DNA of 64,000 nt from Gammaproteobacteria bacterium (GTDB taxonomy: Bacteria > Pseudomonadota > Gammaproteobacteria > Enterobacterales > Alteromonadaceae): NCBI GenBank assembly GCA_018826295.1, contig JAHJZX010000030.1, positions 62,001-126,000 of the forward strand, written 5' to 3'. The translations under genes and the position numbers were made by a program. Positions 7,738 through 17,426 of this stretch are shown here, one piece after another. Numbering within the stretch: the first letter of the stretch is position 1; every line of letters starts with the position of its first letter. Under the pieces are notes generated by a model, which worked only from the letters and a program-made list of their open reading frames with translations, had not been told where the DNA came from and searched no databases.

Positions 7738-10700
7738 ATGAAAACCTTTAGCCCTGGCTTGCTGGCACTGGCTGTTAGCAGCTTCTTTTTGCAGGCAGAA
7801 GCAGATAAAACTGCTAAATGGGACGTAAATACACCGCAAGGCCAGTTTGAATCGGTAACGATTAATGTATCACAAGGCAGCTGGATGAACCTGGCGTTGA
7901 GCCCGGACGGTAAAACCATTGTCTTTGATTTACTGGGCGATATTTACAGCATGCCGATAACCGGCGGCAAAGCGACACAACTGACCGGCGACATAGGCTG
8001 GCAAATGCAACCAACTTTTAGCCCGGACGGCAAACATATTGCCTATACCAGTGATGAAGCTGGCGGCGACAATATCTGGATCATGAACAGCGACGGCAGC
8101 GAGCCACGCGCAGTCACCAACGAAACATTCCGCCTGCTAAACAGCCCGGCCTGGAGCCCGGATGGCGAATTTATTGTTGCCCGTAAGCACTTTACTGCCA
8201 GCCGTTCTTTAGGTGCCGGAGAAATCTGGCAATATCATAAAACCGGCGGTAGCGGCATTATGCTGACCGAACGCCCCAATGATCAGAAAGACTTAGGCGA
8301 GCCGGCGTTTTCGCCCGACGGTAAATATATTTATTTCTCTCAGGATGACACCCCAGGTAAAACCTTTCACTACAGCAAAGACTCAGAAAGCGGCATTTAT
8401 AAGATTAAACGCTTTGAGCGCGAAACAGGCAAATGGGACGTGGTGCTGGACGGCGCTGGTGGCGCCATCCGCCCTACACCGTCGCCGGATGGCAAATACC
8501 TGGCTTATATCCGCCGGGTCGATTTTCAAAGCACGCTGTTTTTATATGATTTAACCAGCGGCGAACATATTAAATTGTATGATGGTTTGGACCGCGACAT
8601 GCAGGAAACCTGGGCCATTCATGGCGTTTACCCAACTCTGGCCTGGACACCGGATAATAAAAGCCTGCTGTTTTGGGCCGGCGGCGAGATTAAGCGAATA
8701 AACCTGGCCGATAAAAAAGTTGCAGCCATTCCATTTAGCGTAACAACTGACAAGCAAATTCAAACGGCTGTGCGGGTAAAACAGGATATCGATAAAGACC
8801 AGTTCGACACCAAAATGCTGCGCTTCGTTCAGGTATCGCCTGACGGTAAACAAGCGGTATTTACCGCGCTGGGCCATCTGTATATCACCGATGTAACTAA
8901 CCCTAAACCGCGGCGCTTAACCAAGCAAAGCACTGACTTTGAGTTTTACCCGCAATTTTCCCGCGATGGTAAAGAGCTGGTGTATGTCAGCTGGAATGAC
9001 AATGCACAGGGCGCAGTAAATATTCTCAATTTACGTAATGGCCGCATAAATAAACTGACCAGCGAGCCGGGAAAATATGTCGAGCCGGTTTTCAGCCCGG
9101 ATGGCAAGACGGTGGTTTATCGTAAAGCCGGTGCAGGTAGCCTGTTGCCGCGGCAATGGTCATTAAACACCGGCCTGTACAAAATAAGCAGCAAAGGTGG
9201 CACGCCAGAACTTATCAGCCGCAATGGCCGCGCACCTATGTTTGGCGCCGCTAATGACGCGGTATACGCCATGGACTACGGCAAGGCCCCCAGTCTTATT
9301 CGTATTGATTTAACCAAACATAGTCAGCAAACCCTGTACACCGCCAAATTTGGCACCGAGTTTAAATTGTCACCCGACGGTAAATACCTGGCCTTTGCCG
9401 ATCGCTTTAAAGTCTTTGTTACGCCTTTTACTGAACGCGGCAGTGCCATTGATATCAGCGGCACCGACAAGCAATTGCCGGTAAAACAGCTATCGGTACG
9501 CGCCGGTGAGTATATCAGCTGGAGTGGCGATAGCCGTAACCTGTACTGGAGCTTAGGCCCGGAGCTGTATCATGCCGGCATTAATGGCTTGTTCGACTTT
9601 AGCGATAACACTGATTTTGCCGCCAAAAACGGTGTCAATCTGGGTTTTAGCGCGCCTGCCGATATACCTCGTGGCAGCGTGGCTTTTGTTGGTGGTCAGG
9701 TGATTACCATGAACGGCGATGAAGTGATTCAGAATGGCGTAGTACTGGTTGAAAACAATAAAATTAAAGCGGTTGGTAAACGTGGCGACGTTGCCGTGCC
9801 AATCAATGCCAAAGTATTTGATATTACAGGCAAAACGATAATGCCGGGCTTGTTTGATGCCCACGCGCATGGCAGCCAGGGCAGCAACCAGTTAATACCA
9901 CAACAAAACTGGCAAAACTACGCCTCACTGGCCTTTGGTGTTACTGCCATTCACGACCCGTCTAACGACACCCGTGAAGTATTTGCCGCCAGTGAAATGC
10001 AACTAGCCGGTCGTATTGCCGGGCCGCGTATCTTCTCTACCGGTACTATTTTGTACGGCGCCGAAGGCGCAGGTTATACCTCGCATATCGACAGCCTGGA
10101 CGATGCTAAATTTCACCTTGAACGCTTACAAAAAGCCGGCGCCTTTAGCGTAAAAAGCTATAACCAGCCGCGGCGCAACCAGCGCCAACAGGTAATACAG
10201 GCCGCGCGCGAGCTAAATATGATGGTGGTACCGGAAGGTGGCTCGCTAATGCAGCACAATCTGACCATGATCGTCGATGGCCACACCACCATTGAGCATG
10301 CACTGCCAGCAGCCAAAGTGTATGACGACATAAAGCAACTGTGGCAAGCCAGCAAAACGGCTTACACGCCTACACTTAACGTTGCTTACGGCGGTATCTG
10401 GGGCGAAAACTATTGGTACGATAAAACCGAAGTATGGAAACACCCGAAACTGCGTACCTATGTACCTATGGACGAGCTGGCACCACGCAGTATGCGCCGC
10501 CCCACCGCACCAGAGCATCATTACAACCATTTCAATGTAGTGAAAACGGCTAAGGAGCTAAGCGACCTGGGCGTAGTGGCTAATATTGGTGCCCATGGCC
10601 AACGCGAGGGCTTAGGTGCACACTGGGAAATGTGGATGTTTGCCCAGGGCGGTATGAGCCCGTTGGAAGCGTTAAAAACCGCTACCATTAACCCGGCGAA

Positions 10701-10911
10701 AACCTTTGGTATGGACCATCAGCTAGGCTCACTTGAAGCCGGCAAACTGGCAGATTTAATCGTTATCGACGGCAATCCGTTACAGGATATCCGCGTTAGC
10801 GACCGCGTCACCCATACCATGGTAAACGGTCGTTTATTTGATGCGCAAAGCATGAATGAAATTGGCTTGCGTGAACGTAAACGCGCACCTTTTGAGTTTG
10901 AACCACGCTAA
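7738..10911 (+). CDS. Exported TolB-propeller / amidohydrolase fusion protein
   Basis: A 1057-residue protein with a signal peptide (cut after about residue 22, QAEA). Residues 40-640 hold repeated beta-propeller blades of the TolB/WD40-like type, each with an SPDGK motif (for example SPDGKTIVF, SPDGKHIAY, SPDGKYLAY). Residues 650-1050 form an amidohydrolase domain: opening GGQVITMNGDEVI, the metal-binding HAH motif in GLFDAHAHG, further His residues in HTTIEHAL and NIGAHGQREG, and the closing AGKLADLIVIDGNPLQDI. It probably hydrolyses a C-N bond in a peptide or cyclic amide in the periplasm; the substrate is unknown. A GACAGGAA ribosome site precedes the start. Confidence 0.9.
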   Translation: MKTFSPGLLALAVSSFFLQAEADKTAKWDVNTPQGQFESVTINVSQGSWMNLALSPDGKTIVFDLLGDIYSMPITGGKATQLTGDIGWQMQPTFSPDGKHIAYTSDEAGGDNIWIMNSDGSEPRAVTNETFRLLNSPAWSPDGEFIVARKHFTASRSLGAGEIWQYHKTGGSGIMLTERPNDQKDLGEPAFSPDGKYIYFSQDDTPGKTFHYSKDSESGIYKIKRFERETGKWDVVLDGAGGAIRPTPSPDGKYLAYIRRVDFQSTLFLYDLTSGEHIKLYDGLDRDMQETWAIHGVYPTLAWTPDNKSLLFWAGGEIKRINLADKKVAAIPFSVTTDKQIQTAVRVKQDIDKDQFDTKMLRFVQVSPDGKQAVFTALGHLYITDVTNPKPRRLTKQSTDFEFYPQFSRDGKELVYVSWNDNAQGAVNILNLRNGRINKLTSEPGKYVEPVFSPDGKTVVYRKAGAGSLLPRQWSLNTGLYKISSKGGTPELISRNGRAPMFGAANDAVYAMDYGKAPSLIRIDLTKHSQQTLYTAKFGTEFKLSPDGKYLAFADRFKVFVTPFTERGSAIDISGTDKQLPVKQLSVRAGEYISWSGDSRNLYWSLGPELYHAGINGLFDFSDNTDFAAKNGVNLGFSAPADIPRGSVAFVGGQVITMNGDEVIQNGVVLVENNKIKAVGKRGDVAVPINAKVFDITGKTIMPGLFDAHAHGSQGSNQLIPQQNWQNYASLAFGVTAIHDPSNDTREVFAASEMQLAGRIAGPRIFSTGTILYGAEGAGYTSHIDSLDDAKFHLERLQKAGAFSVKSYNQPRRNQRQQVIQAARELNMMVVPEGGSLMQHNLTMIVDGHTTIEHALPAAKVYDDIKQLWQASKTAYTPTLNVAYGGIWGENYWYDKTEVWKHPKLRTYVPMDELAPRSMRRPTAPEHHYNHFNVVKTAKELSDLGVVANIGAHGQREGLGAHWEMWMFAQGGMSPLEALKTATINPAKTFGMDHQLGSLEAGKLADLIVIDGNPLQDIRVSDRVTHTMVNGRLFDAQSMNEIGLRERKRAPFEFEPR

Positions 10912-10920
10912 TATCCTGTT

Positions 10921-10955
10921 GGGGACAGCTCCCGCTGTCCCCGCTTTATTTGTTC
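10921..10955 (+). terminator. Probable terminator after the amidohydrolase gene
   Basis: A perfect 9-bp stem GGGGACAGC / GCTGTCCCC with a TCCC loop, 9 bases after the stop, followed by a moderately T-rich stretch. The tail is weak, so efficiency is uncertain. Confidence 0.65.
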
Positions 10956-11031
10956 CTGATCAATGACTTCTAAGCCATGTTGCCTATACTGGAAGCCAAA
11001 CTAACCCTTTATTAATGGCCGTGGAGTAACA

Positions 11032-12513
11032 TTGCTTTTACTGCAGCAGCTTCTGCACCAGTTTATCCATGCACTGAAAAACCTGCTACCGATAGTGGCC
11101 GTAGTGTTGTTTTTCCAGTTGGCTATTTTTCAAACCCTGCCGCCTGAACCACTTAGCATTATTATTGGCCTGCTGATTGTCGCCATTGGTATAGCACTGT
11201 TTTTGCTCGGACTTGAGCTGAGTATCTTTCCGGTGGGTAAAAATCTGGCTAACCAGTTTGCCCGCAAAGGTTCACTGCCTTTACTGCTGCTATTTGGTTT
11301 CGCTATTGGCTTTGCCGCTGTTGTTGCCGAGCCGGCATTAATTGCTGTGGCACAACAGGCACAACTGATAAGTGAAGGCCGCGTGGATGGTTTAACCTTG
11401 CGCTTAATAGTCGCCTGCTCGGTAGGCATGGTGATGGCACTTGGTATACTGCGCATTATTTTAGGTTGGCCTATCCACTGGTTGATGATTGGCGGCTATA
11501 TCATAGTGCTGACAGTAACCTTTTTTGCTCCGGCCGAGATTGTCGGCCTGGCGTATGACTCCGGCGGCGTTACTACCAATATCGTTACCGTGCCGCTGAT
11601 TGCTGCACTGGGGCTGGGGCTGGCCAGTTCAATTAAAGGTCGCAACCCGCTAATGGACGGTTTTGGTTTAGTGGCGCTGGCGGTCATGGTACCGATGATC
11701 AGCGTGCAGTTATATGGCATTTGGGTTTACAACTTTAGCAATGCCGCAGCGGTAAGCGTGCTGACGGCCGACAGCCAGCCGGCATTCTGGTTGCTCAAAG
11801 CCATTATAGATTTAGCCACTATGGTAAAAGACATTTTGCCAATGATGCTGGTGGTGTTGGTATTTCAATATTTGATTTTGCGCCGGCCGCTGGCCAACCC
11901 GGTTAAAGTAGTAGTCGGTTTTAGCATGGTGCTACTGGGGCTTTATGCTTTTGTGCTGGGGTTAAAACTGGGCCTGTTTCCGGTTGGCAGCCTGATGGCC
12001 GGGCAACTGATTGCGAAAAACTATGATTTACTTATTTTGCTATTCGCTTTTTTAATTGGCTTTGCCACTACTATGGCTGAGCCGGCGTTAATTGCTATTG
12101 GTGAGCAAGCCGAGCAGGCTTCGCCGGGCAAACTTAAAGGCTCAATGATCCGTCTTATAGTTGCCCTGGGGGTTGCCGTGGGTATTACCGTTGGCGTTTA
12201 CCGTATTATCAGCGGTGATTCAATTCACTATTACATTATGGCCGGCTATGTCATCGTCGTATTGCTTACCGCTTTTGCGCCACGCTATATAATCGCACTG
12301 GCATTTGACCTTGGCGGTGTAACTACCTCTGAAGTTACCGTGCCGCTGGTTACCGCCTTGGGCATTGGCCTGGCAACATCCATCGAAGGGCGCAACGTAT
12401 TAATTGACGGCTTTGGCCTAATTGCTTTTGCGTCTATATTCCCTATTATCACTGTGATGCTGTATGCCATCGTGGTGGAGTATTTAAATCCCCGCAGGAG
12501 TAAGATTCCATGA
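11032..12513 (+). CDS. DUF1538 membrane transporter-like protein
   Basis: A 493-residue multi-pass inner-membrane protein of the DUF1538 family, made of two tandem homologous halves. AEPALIAVAQQAQ in half one matches AEPALIAIGEQAE in half two, and GGVTTNIVTVPL matches GGVTTSEVTVPL. Such inverted or tandem repeats with conserved Glu/Gly/Thr motifs are typical of transporters; the substrate is unknown. The start is a TTG with TGGAG 5 bases before it, and no in-frame ATG is available near the N-terminus. A four-codon mini-ORF (ATG at 11015, TAA at 11027-11029) covers the ribosome site. The stop overlaps the start of the P-II-like gene. Confidence 0.85.
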   Translation: MLLLQQLLHQFIHALKNLLPIVAVVLFFQLAIFQTLPPEPLSIIIGLLIVAIGIALFLLGLELSIFPVGKNLANQFARKGSLPLLLLFGFAIGFAAVVAEPALIAVAQQAQLISEGRVDGLTLRLIVACSVGMVMALGILRIILGWPIHWLMIGGYIIVLTVTFFAPAEIVGLAYDSGGVTTNIVTVPLIAALGLGLASSIKGRNPLMDGFGLVALAVMVPMISVQLYGIWVYNFSNAAAVSVLTADSQPAFWLLKAIIDLATMVKDILPMMLVVLVFQYLILRRPLANPVKVVVGFSMVLLGLYAFVLGLKLGLFPVGSLMAGQLIAKNYDLLILLFAFLIGFATTMAEPALIAIGEQAEQASPGKLKGSMIRLIVALGVAVGITVGVYRIISGDSIHYYIMAGYVIVVLLTAFAPRYIIALAFDLGGVTTSEVTVPLVTALGIGLATSIEGRNVLIDGFGLIAFASIFPIITVMLYAIVVEYLNPRRSKIP

Positions 12514-12857
12514 AATTTTCTATCGTAGTCGCTATTACCCCGGAAGAACTGGAGCAACACGCCATAGAGGCGGCGCAACAAGCCGGCGCCGCTGGCATTA
12601 CTCTGCTAAATGGTCGCGGTATTGGCGCAAAAACTAAGAAAACTTTTTTTGGTATGACATTTGAAGGCAGTCAGTCGGTGTTGTTAATGGTGGTCGCCAA
12701 AAGCCTGGCTGAGCCTGTGCTCGAAGCTATGCATGGGCTGTTAGTACATGATGGAGATTCACGCGGCCTTGCCTTCAGTTTACCCATAGAGCATTTAACC
12801 GGTATCGATTTAAGTCAGCTGGAACAATTTGAACAACGCTTGCAGCGACCACTGTAA
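12510..12857 (+). CDS. P-II-like signal protein paired with DUF1538
   Basis: A 115-residue protein of the P-II/GlnB fold: beta-alpha-beta with the GRG motif (LNGRGIGAKTKKTFFG) at about residues 34-49 where the T-loop starts. The uridylylated Tyr51 motif of GlnB/GlnK is not seen, so it is a divergent member not controlled like GlnB. The ATG overlaps the stop of the DUF1538 gene (ATGA), with AGGAG 9 bases upstream. GlnK binds and gates AmtB, so this protein probably senses a small ligand and regulates its membrane partner. That role is an inference from gene order. Confidence 0.82.
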   Translation: MKFSIVVAITPEELEQHAIEAAQQAGAAGITLLNGRGIGAKTKKTFFGMTFEGSQSVLLMVVAKSLAEPVLEAMHGLLVHDGDSRGLAFSLPIEHLTGIDLSQLEQFEQRLQRPL

Positions 12858-12899
12858 GTGTTGTTCAAATGTTTGTTGCTACCGCTATCTCAGGTTACG

Positions 12900-15668
12900 T
12901 CAATGCAGATAACTTCGCCGCTGGCATAGCAGCGCCAGTAAGATAAGCAGATAGAAGATGCTCCCCCCGCTTTGTGGTTGTAGAGTTACCGGCGGCGGCA
13001 GTACGGTAACTGCCGTACGGTTGGGATCTAACGGATAGGCATCTTGATTGTTCGCCACACCATCGCCGTCAGTATCATTGCCTGGATCAAAAGGTGCCAA
13101 ATCAAGCGGCGCACCAACAAAAGCCAGCGCAACCGGCATATTAAGCCCAGCAACACCGGCCGGCACAAATACACCAAGTGGTGCACCATTGCTGCCACTG
13201 TATTTCAGGATCTGGTTAGTGTTACTGCTACACAGATATACATCACCGCTATTATCTACACCAATACAAGCAGGTACACCTAAACCGCCGCTACCAACGC
13301 CGATAAATTCACCCTGATATTGGCCACTGGCAGAAAAGCGGCTGACATTACGGCTACCAGCATTGAGCACTAACACCGAGCCATCGGCAAGTTTAACCAG
13401 TTGTTCAGGCTTATCCAGCCCTTCGCCCTGAGCCCAAATTATTGGTGATTGTTCAATCTGGCCGGCAGCTGACGGATACAGTAACAGTTGATTCTGATCT
13501 CGTACTGCAACCAGGATGTGGGCAGCATCAAATACAATGACGTCGCGATAGACATTATCGGTGCTAAAAATGCTGTTACTATGCTGGACTGCAATATTGG
13601 TAAAACGATAAGAGTCAATGAATGACGGCCCCAGGCCACTACTGACGTATAGTCTGTCATCGTGTTGGCTGCTACCGGTTTTAAGCAAATGACTTGCAAA
13701 ATTGCTGCCTATACTGAAACGATCTAACAGGGTATCTACCACTTTTGTATGCAGGTCAATCCGCATCACATCACTATTTTGAATAAAACCAATTTGACCG
13801 GCCCCCATATCAACCACGTCAGAGCGAAAGCTAAAGCTTGCAGTAGGCGCCGAATACAGGGTTTGCATAAACTGGCCATCTGGCAGATTAAAACTTAACA
13901 GACTGTTGCTACCTGCACTGACAACTATTAGTTGCTGCTTGCTGTTGGGACCGGAGTCAAAGTCATTTACACCGTCATTGTCGTTATCGTAGTCAAAACG
14001 ATTGCCAATGCCATCGCCGTCGGCATCATTAAAATCCTGAAAATTAAACGCTAATTGGTCACGGTTATCACCCACACCATCGCCGTCAGAGTCCACTGAC
14101 TCTGTGGCGTCAAACGGCAGGGCGTCAAAAATATCCGGCACGCCGTCGTTGTCATCGTCAGGATCGGCATTATCACCTATTCCATCCTGATCAAAATCAG
14201 CCCATTCAGAAGGATCGTTGGGGAAAACATCGGTATTGTCACCCACGCCATCATTATCAGTGTCGGCAATCTCGATTGCATCAAACGGGAAGGCATCATA
14301 TAAATCGTTTACACCATCGCCGTCGGAATCAGGCGCACTAGCAGGAGGTGGTGTAAGCACTACGGTAGAGACCGCGCTACGCAATCCGGAATTGTATGCG
14401 GCAAAAAAATTAACCGCAGCAGCGTTATCAGCATATTCAGTATCACCGCAGGCTACAGCAGCACAGTTCAATTGCGGATTGGAAAACCGGTTTAGTTTAA
14501 AGTTGCGGTTCACGTCGCCAGTGCCAATGGAACTCATGATAGTACTAAACTTGCCTGGTAGCAGTAAGGCGCCCGCTGACGGCAGAGAGCCTACACTTTG
14601 ACCATTTTGAAATTGATGTCCGGCACCGAAGTTATGGCCAATTTCATGCGTAAAAGTATCAATACAATTAGAACCACCGCTAATACCGACATTGCTAATA
14701 TTGATTACGACATCAGCTATATCTTGCGGAAAGTAAGCAACGCCACAGACCTGACGTTCATTCAGATCATGACCTCTTATCATCGCGACAATATCGGCCC
14801 CCGTTTGTTCACGTAATGCAGCAACTTCAGCAAGACTGCTATCGGTCATCATGTCAGAGTTGTCGACCAGTGCATTGCGTAAATCTTCAATCGCAATAAG
14901 ATTGGAAGCTTTACTGTAGTTAACAAAATGTCGGTGTACTAAACGCAGCTGCACGTTAATGCCACTGTCAACAAAAGCCTGATTGGCTTTTGCCACTAAA
15001 TGTGTCATCAACGTATCTGCCAAACCATCTGGATACTGCTCCGCCACCTCACTAGCATATAACATCATAATATCAACCACAGTAAAACTGCCGCCGCTAT
15101 GCTGCTGGATAGTAGGCTCATTAACACGTCCAACATACTGCTGACCTTTAACTGAACCGGCTGTCGGCACTACCACATCGTGCTCAAATGAAGGCACATC
15201 AATGCCAGCCTGATTCAAATTAACCAGATAAAGCTGATTATGTTGCTGCAGGATCAGATGCCGGTCGCCAGCACCTACCATTTCACCTATAGCACCAGCT
15301 GTTCCTTGCGTAAGCATAACGTGATGCAGCTTACCATCGACATGCACTACACCTGACACGGTCAAATCACCGTTATCGTGCCTGACACTATGTTGTAGTT
15401 CAACCTTTTGTACCCCCTCGGCCAGAGGTAACCGTAATTGCATCGCTGCAGGATCACTGACATTTTGCAGTAATATCATAGCGTTATCGACATCGTCCAC
15501 CTTGTGCCATTGCGCAAGACTAAAACGACGGATAGCTGCTTCAGGCACATTATTTAATGCAGCAGGCGTAGCACTGGGCTCTATCGCTACAGCTGCCTGC
15601 GCCAGAAAAGGTAGTACCAAGCCTGTTGCCAATAAAGCTATTGATGGTAAACGCAAAATACCCTGCAT
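12900..15668 (-). CDS. Secreted reprolysin-like metalloprotease with GlyGly-CTERM tail
   Basis: A 922-residue exported protein. Signal peptide about 1-26; a prodomain-like region; then a zinc metalloprotease domain with HEIGHNFGAGH (His341, Glu342, His345, His351). About residues 440-585 carry aspartate-rich thrombospondin type 3 calcium-binding repeats (units such as DSDGDGVGDN). About 590-860 resemble an NHL/SMP-type propeller. The C-terminus is SGGS, a hydrophobic helix and RRS, matching a GlyGly-CTERM signal. Proteins of this kind are exported by Sec and type II secretion and processed by rhombosortase, so it probably acts at the cell surface or outside. AAGGA precedes the ATG. It is convergent to the P-II-like gene. 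Confidence 0.9.
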   Translation of the reverse strand: MQGILRLPSIALLATGLVLPFLAQAAVAIEPSATPAALNNVPEAAIRRFSLAQWHKVDDVDNAMILLQNVSDPAAMQLRLPLAEGVQKVELQHSVRHDNGDLTVSGVVHVDGKLHHVMLTQGTAGAIGEMVGAGDRHLILQQHNQLYLVNLNQAGIDVPSFEHDVVVPTAGSVKGQQYVGRVNEPTIQQHSGGSFTVVDIMMLYASEVAEQYPDGLADTLMTHLVAKANQAFVDSGINVQLRLVHRHFVNYSKASNLIAIEDLRNALVDNSDMMTDSSLAEVAALREQTGADIVAMIRGHDLNERQVCGVAYFPQDIADVVINISNVGISGGSNCIDTFTHEIGHNFGAGHQFQNGQSVGSLPSAGALLLPGKFSTIMSSIGTGDVNRNFKLNRFSNPQLNCAAVACGDTEYADNAAAVNFFAAYNSGLRSAVSTVVLTPPPASAPDSDGDGVNDLYDAFPFDAIEIADTDNDGVGDNTDVFPNDPSEWADFDQDGIGDNADPDDDNDGVPDIFDALPFDATESVDSDGDGVGDNRDQLAFNFQDFNDADGDGIGNRFDYDNDNDGVNDFDSGPNSKQQLIVVSAGSNSLLSFNLPDGQFMQTLYSAPTASFSFRSDVVDMGAGQIGFIQNSDVMRIDLHTKVVDTLLDRFSIGSNFASHLLKTGSSQHDDRLYVSSGLGPSFIDSYRFTNIAVQHSNSIFSTDNVYRDVIVFDAAHILVAVRDQNQLLLYPSAAGQIEQSPIIWAQGEGLDKPEQLVKLADGSVLVLNAGSRNVSRFSASGQYQGEFIGVGSGGLGVPACIGVDNSGDVYLCSSNTNQILKYSGSNGAPLGVFVPAGVAGLNMPVALAFVGAPLDLAPFDPGNDTDGDGVANNQDAYPLDPNRTAVTVLPPPVTLQPQSGGSIFYLLILLALLCQRRSYLH

Positions 15669-15763
15669 GTACGCAATCCTTGGACGTAAATTGTTAATCT
15701 AAGCTAGCAGCAGGCCCTACAGTTGTAAACCTAAAATTAACAAGCTTCAGTTAAGTAATATGC

Positions 15764-17206
15764 TTAATGGTTTAGCAGTATATGTAATTGATTACGCAGC
15801 GGCTCTGCCTCCTGTGAATCGAATGGCAACAATAAATCCTCTTTACCATTGCCGGTTAAATCCATCACCCTCACCTTACGTGCATCGCGTGGCAAATCCA
15901 GTCTTAGCTTTTCACTGCGCCGGCTGAATAAACGTTTATTGTCATGTTGATACACTTTAAGCTGATCTTGCCCCTCGCCTATATATAAAGCTTTAAGGCC
16001 ATTGCCATTAATATCAAGCAGTTGAAACAACGGCATATCGTAGCGCAGGTTGCCTATACTAACGTCGATAGTGGCTTGCTGGCGAAAATCAGCTTTATCC
16101 GGATAGCGGCGTTGCCCGCTTAATAAGTAAAAATCGATATCCAGATTGGCACTGCCGCGTAATAACACCCGAATGATTGTGCCGACACCAAAATGGGTGC
16201 TGGGAATATAAAAGTCTTGCCGACCATCGGCGTTAAAATCGTCTATCACCACATCAATCGGCGAAGTATCGGTGGTAATAACAGTGCCGGGCTCTGCGTT
16301 AAAGCTCAGCCCAGTGTCAGATTTGATGCCAAAATGCACCCTAAAGCTGTTGTTACGCTCCAGCGCATCGGCCAGTTGTTCACGGTTAACCACCAAATCC
16401 GGCAAGCCATCGCCGTCAATATCAGTAATATCACGCAAGGTATCAATATGCTGCCCGCTGTAACTGCGCCCGGCGTCATTACGCTGATCGGCTTCTTGCT
16501 CGGTAGATAATGTTACCAACCAGGGCAGCACTAACGGCTGAGTACTAAAGCTGCCATCGGCTTGTTGTAAAAAGGCCTGAAACTTACCTTGCCAGACGAA
16601 CAGCAGATCCGGCTTTTTATCCAGATTTACATCAACAATATAGTGTTTACGTGGGCTATAGTCCGGGCTGCTGCGCCAGCTTTGCATAAATGCCGGGATC
16701 TGCAGGGCATAATGCACAAAGCTGCCATCAGTTTGCTGACGATATAGATGAGTGTGCTGAAAATCGGCGACGATAAAATCACTTAAGCCAGAGCCAAGAT
16801 CTATGACAAAGCCAGCACTTCGCAGCCGGTTTTGGTCCAGCACGCGATATAAAGACTCTGCAGCCACAATACGCTGCGCATAACTGCCATCTTTACTTAA
16901 CCGGCTCACGCCGCCCAAGCCTAAAAACACCAGTTGCTTAGCCTGCTCCCCCGCCAGGGTGGCAGCACTGAAGAACTGTGCATCATCAGGAACCGGCAAC
17001 AGCCGACTGCTGTAATCGGTTAAATCAACCAGGCTAAGCCAACGGGCAAACTGGCTGTAACCAGATACCAATAGCTGCTGACGCTCAGTCAACTGCAGCA
17101 TATCGCCATTAGGCGGATGTTGCAGACTGACTTTTTTCAACTCAGCCGCATCGGCACAGGCAAGGCTGCAGAACAACAAGACTAAATAACTGGCTGCGAA
17201 CTTCAC
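15764..17206 (-). CDS. Exported FG-GAP/VCBS repeat protein
   Basis: A roughly 480-residue exported protein. The GTG at 17206 is preferred as start because it gives a clean signal peptide (VKFAASYLVLLFCSLACA) and has GGGAAG 8 bases upstream; the frame is open to an ATG at 17239. Several calcium-binding loops of the FG-GAP type appear: DINGDGLPDLV, DFNADGRQDFY, DINGNGLKALY and DLTGNGKEDLL. They suggest a seven-blade propeller used for binding or display rather than catalysis. It lies upstream of the metalloprotease gene on the same strand with 95 bases between. Co-expression is possible but not shown. Confidence 0.85.
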   Translation of the reverse strand: MKFAASYLVLLFCSLACADAAELKKVSLQHPPNGDMLQLTERQQLLVSGYSQFARWLSLVDLTDYSSRLLPVPDDAQFFSAATLAGEQAKQLVFLGLGGVSRLSKDGSYAQRIVAAESLYRVLDQNRLRSAGFVIDLGSGLSDFIVADFQHTHLYRQQTDGSFVHYALQIPAFMQSWRSSPDYSPRKHYIVDVNLDKKPDLLFVWQGKFQAFLQQADGSFSTQPLVLPWLVTLSTEQEADQRNDAGRSYSGQHIDTLRDITDIDGDGLPDLVVNREQLADALERNNSFRVHFGIKSDTGLSFNAEPGTVITTDTSPIDVVIDDFNADGRQDFYIPSTHFGVGTIIRVLLRGSANLDIDFYLLSGQRRYPDKADFRQQATIDVSIGNLRYDMPLFQLLDINGNGLKALYIGEGQDQLKVYQHDNKRLFSRRSEKLRLDLPRDARKVRVMDLTGNGKEDLLLPFDSQEAEPLRNQLHILLNH

Positions 17207-17281
17207 TAAAAATACTTCCCTGTTTAAGGCGCATTGCAAAACTAACGTACAATTAACGCTTTTGGTTCATTGCCTTGCAGG

Positions 17282-17320
17282 TTAAAGATTTTGCTTGATG
17301 TTGTCTACTTCACCGCTTTG
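17282..17320. repeat. Duplicated 3' end of the solute-binding-protein gene (copy 1)
   Basis: A 39-base segment that matches 18107-18145 at 37 positions. Read on the minus strand it encodes the last twelve residues of the neighbouring periplasmic binding protein (SGEVDNIKQNL plus stop, against SGEVDNIKQNF). Upstream of it the coding similarity ends at once. It is therefore a gene-end fragment, not a gene. Confidence 0.85.
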
Positions 17321-17426
17321 CTGCTAAATGAGAAGCAAAGCGTCACAGTAAACATTTTGTTGACATCTAAAAAACATAAAAGCACACTGCAGCAGCTACG
17401 TTTCCTCAGCCTGTAGAGTTAGAGAT

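Noticed and set aside
13044..13317. Two plus-strand frames inside the metalloprotease gene
   Set aside because: Out-of-frame shadows of a long gene with a conserved domain order.
14000..14340. Repeated short motif that could look like a tandem DNA repeat or CRISPR
   Set aside because: It is the coding sequence of thrombospondin type 3 repeats (acidic calcium loops); no regular spacer pattern.
16193..16510. 105-residue plus-strand frame inside the FG-GAP gene
   Set aside because: Antisense to calcium-loop repeats, which explain the open frame.
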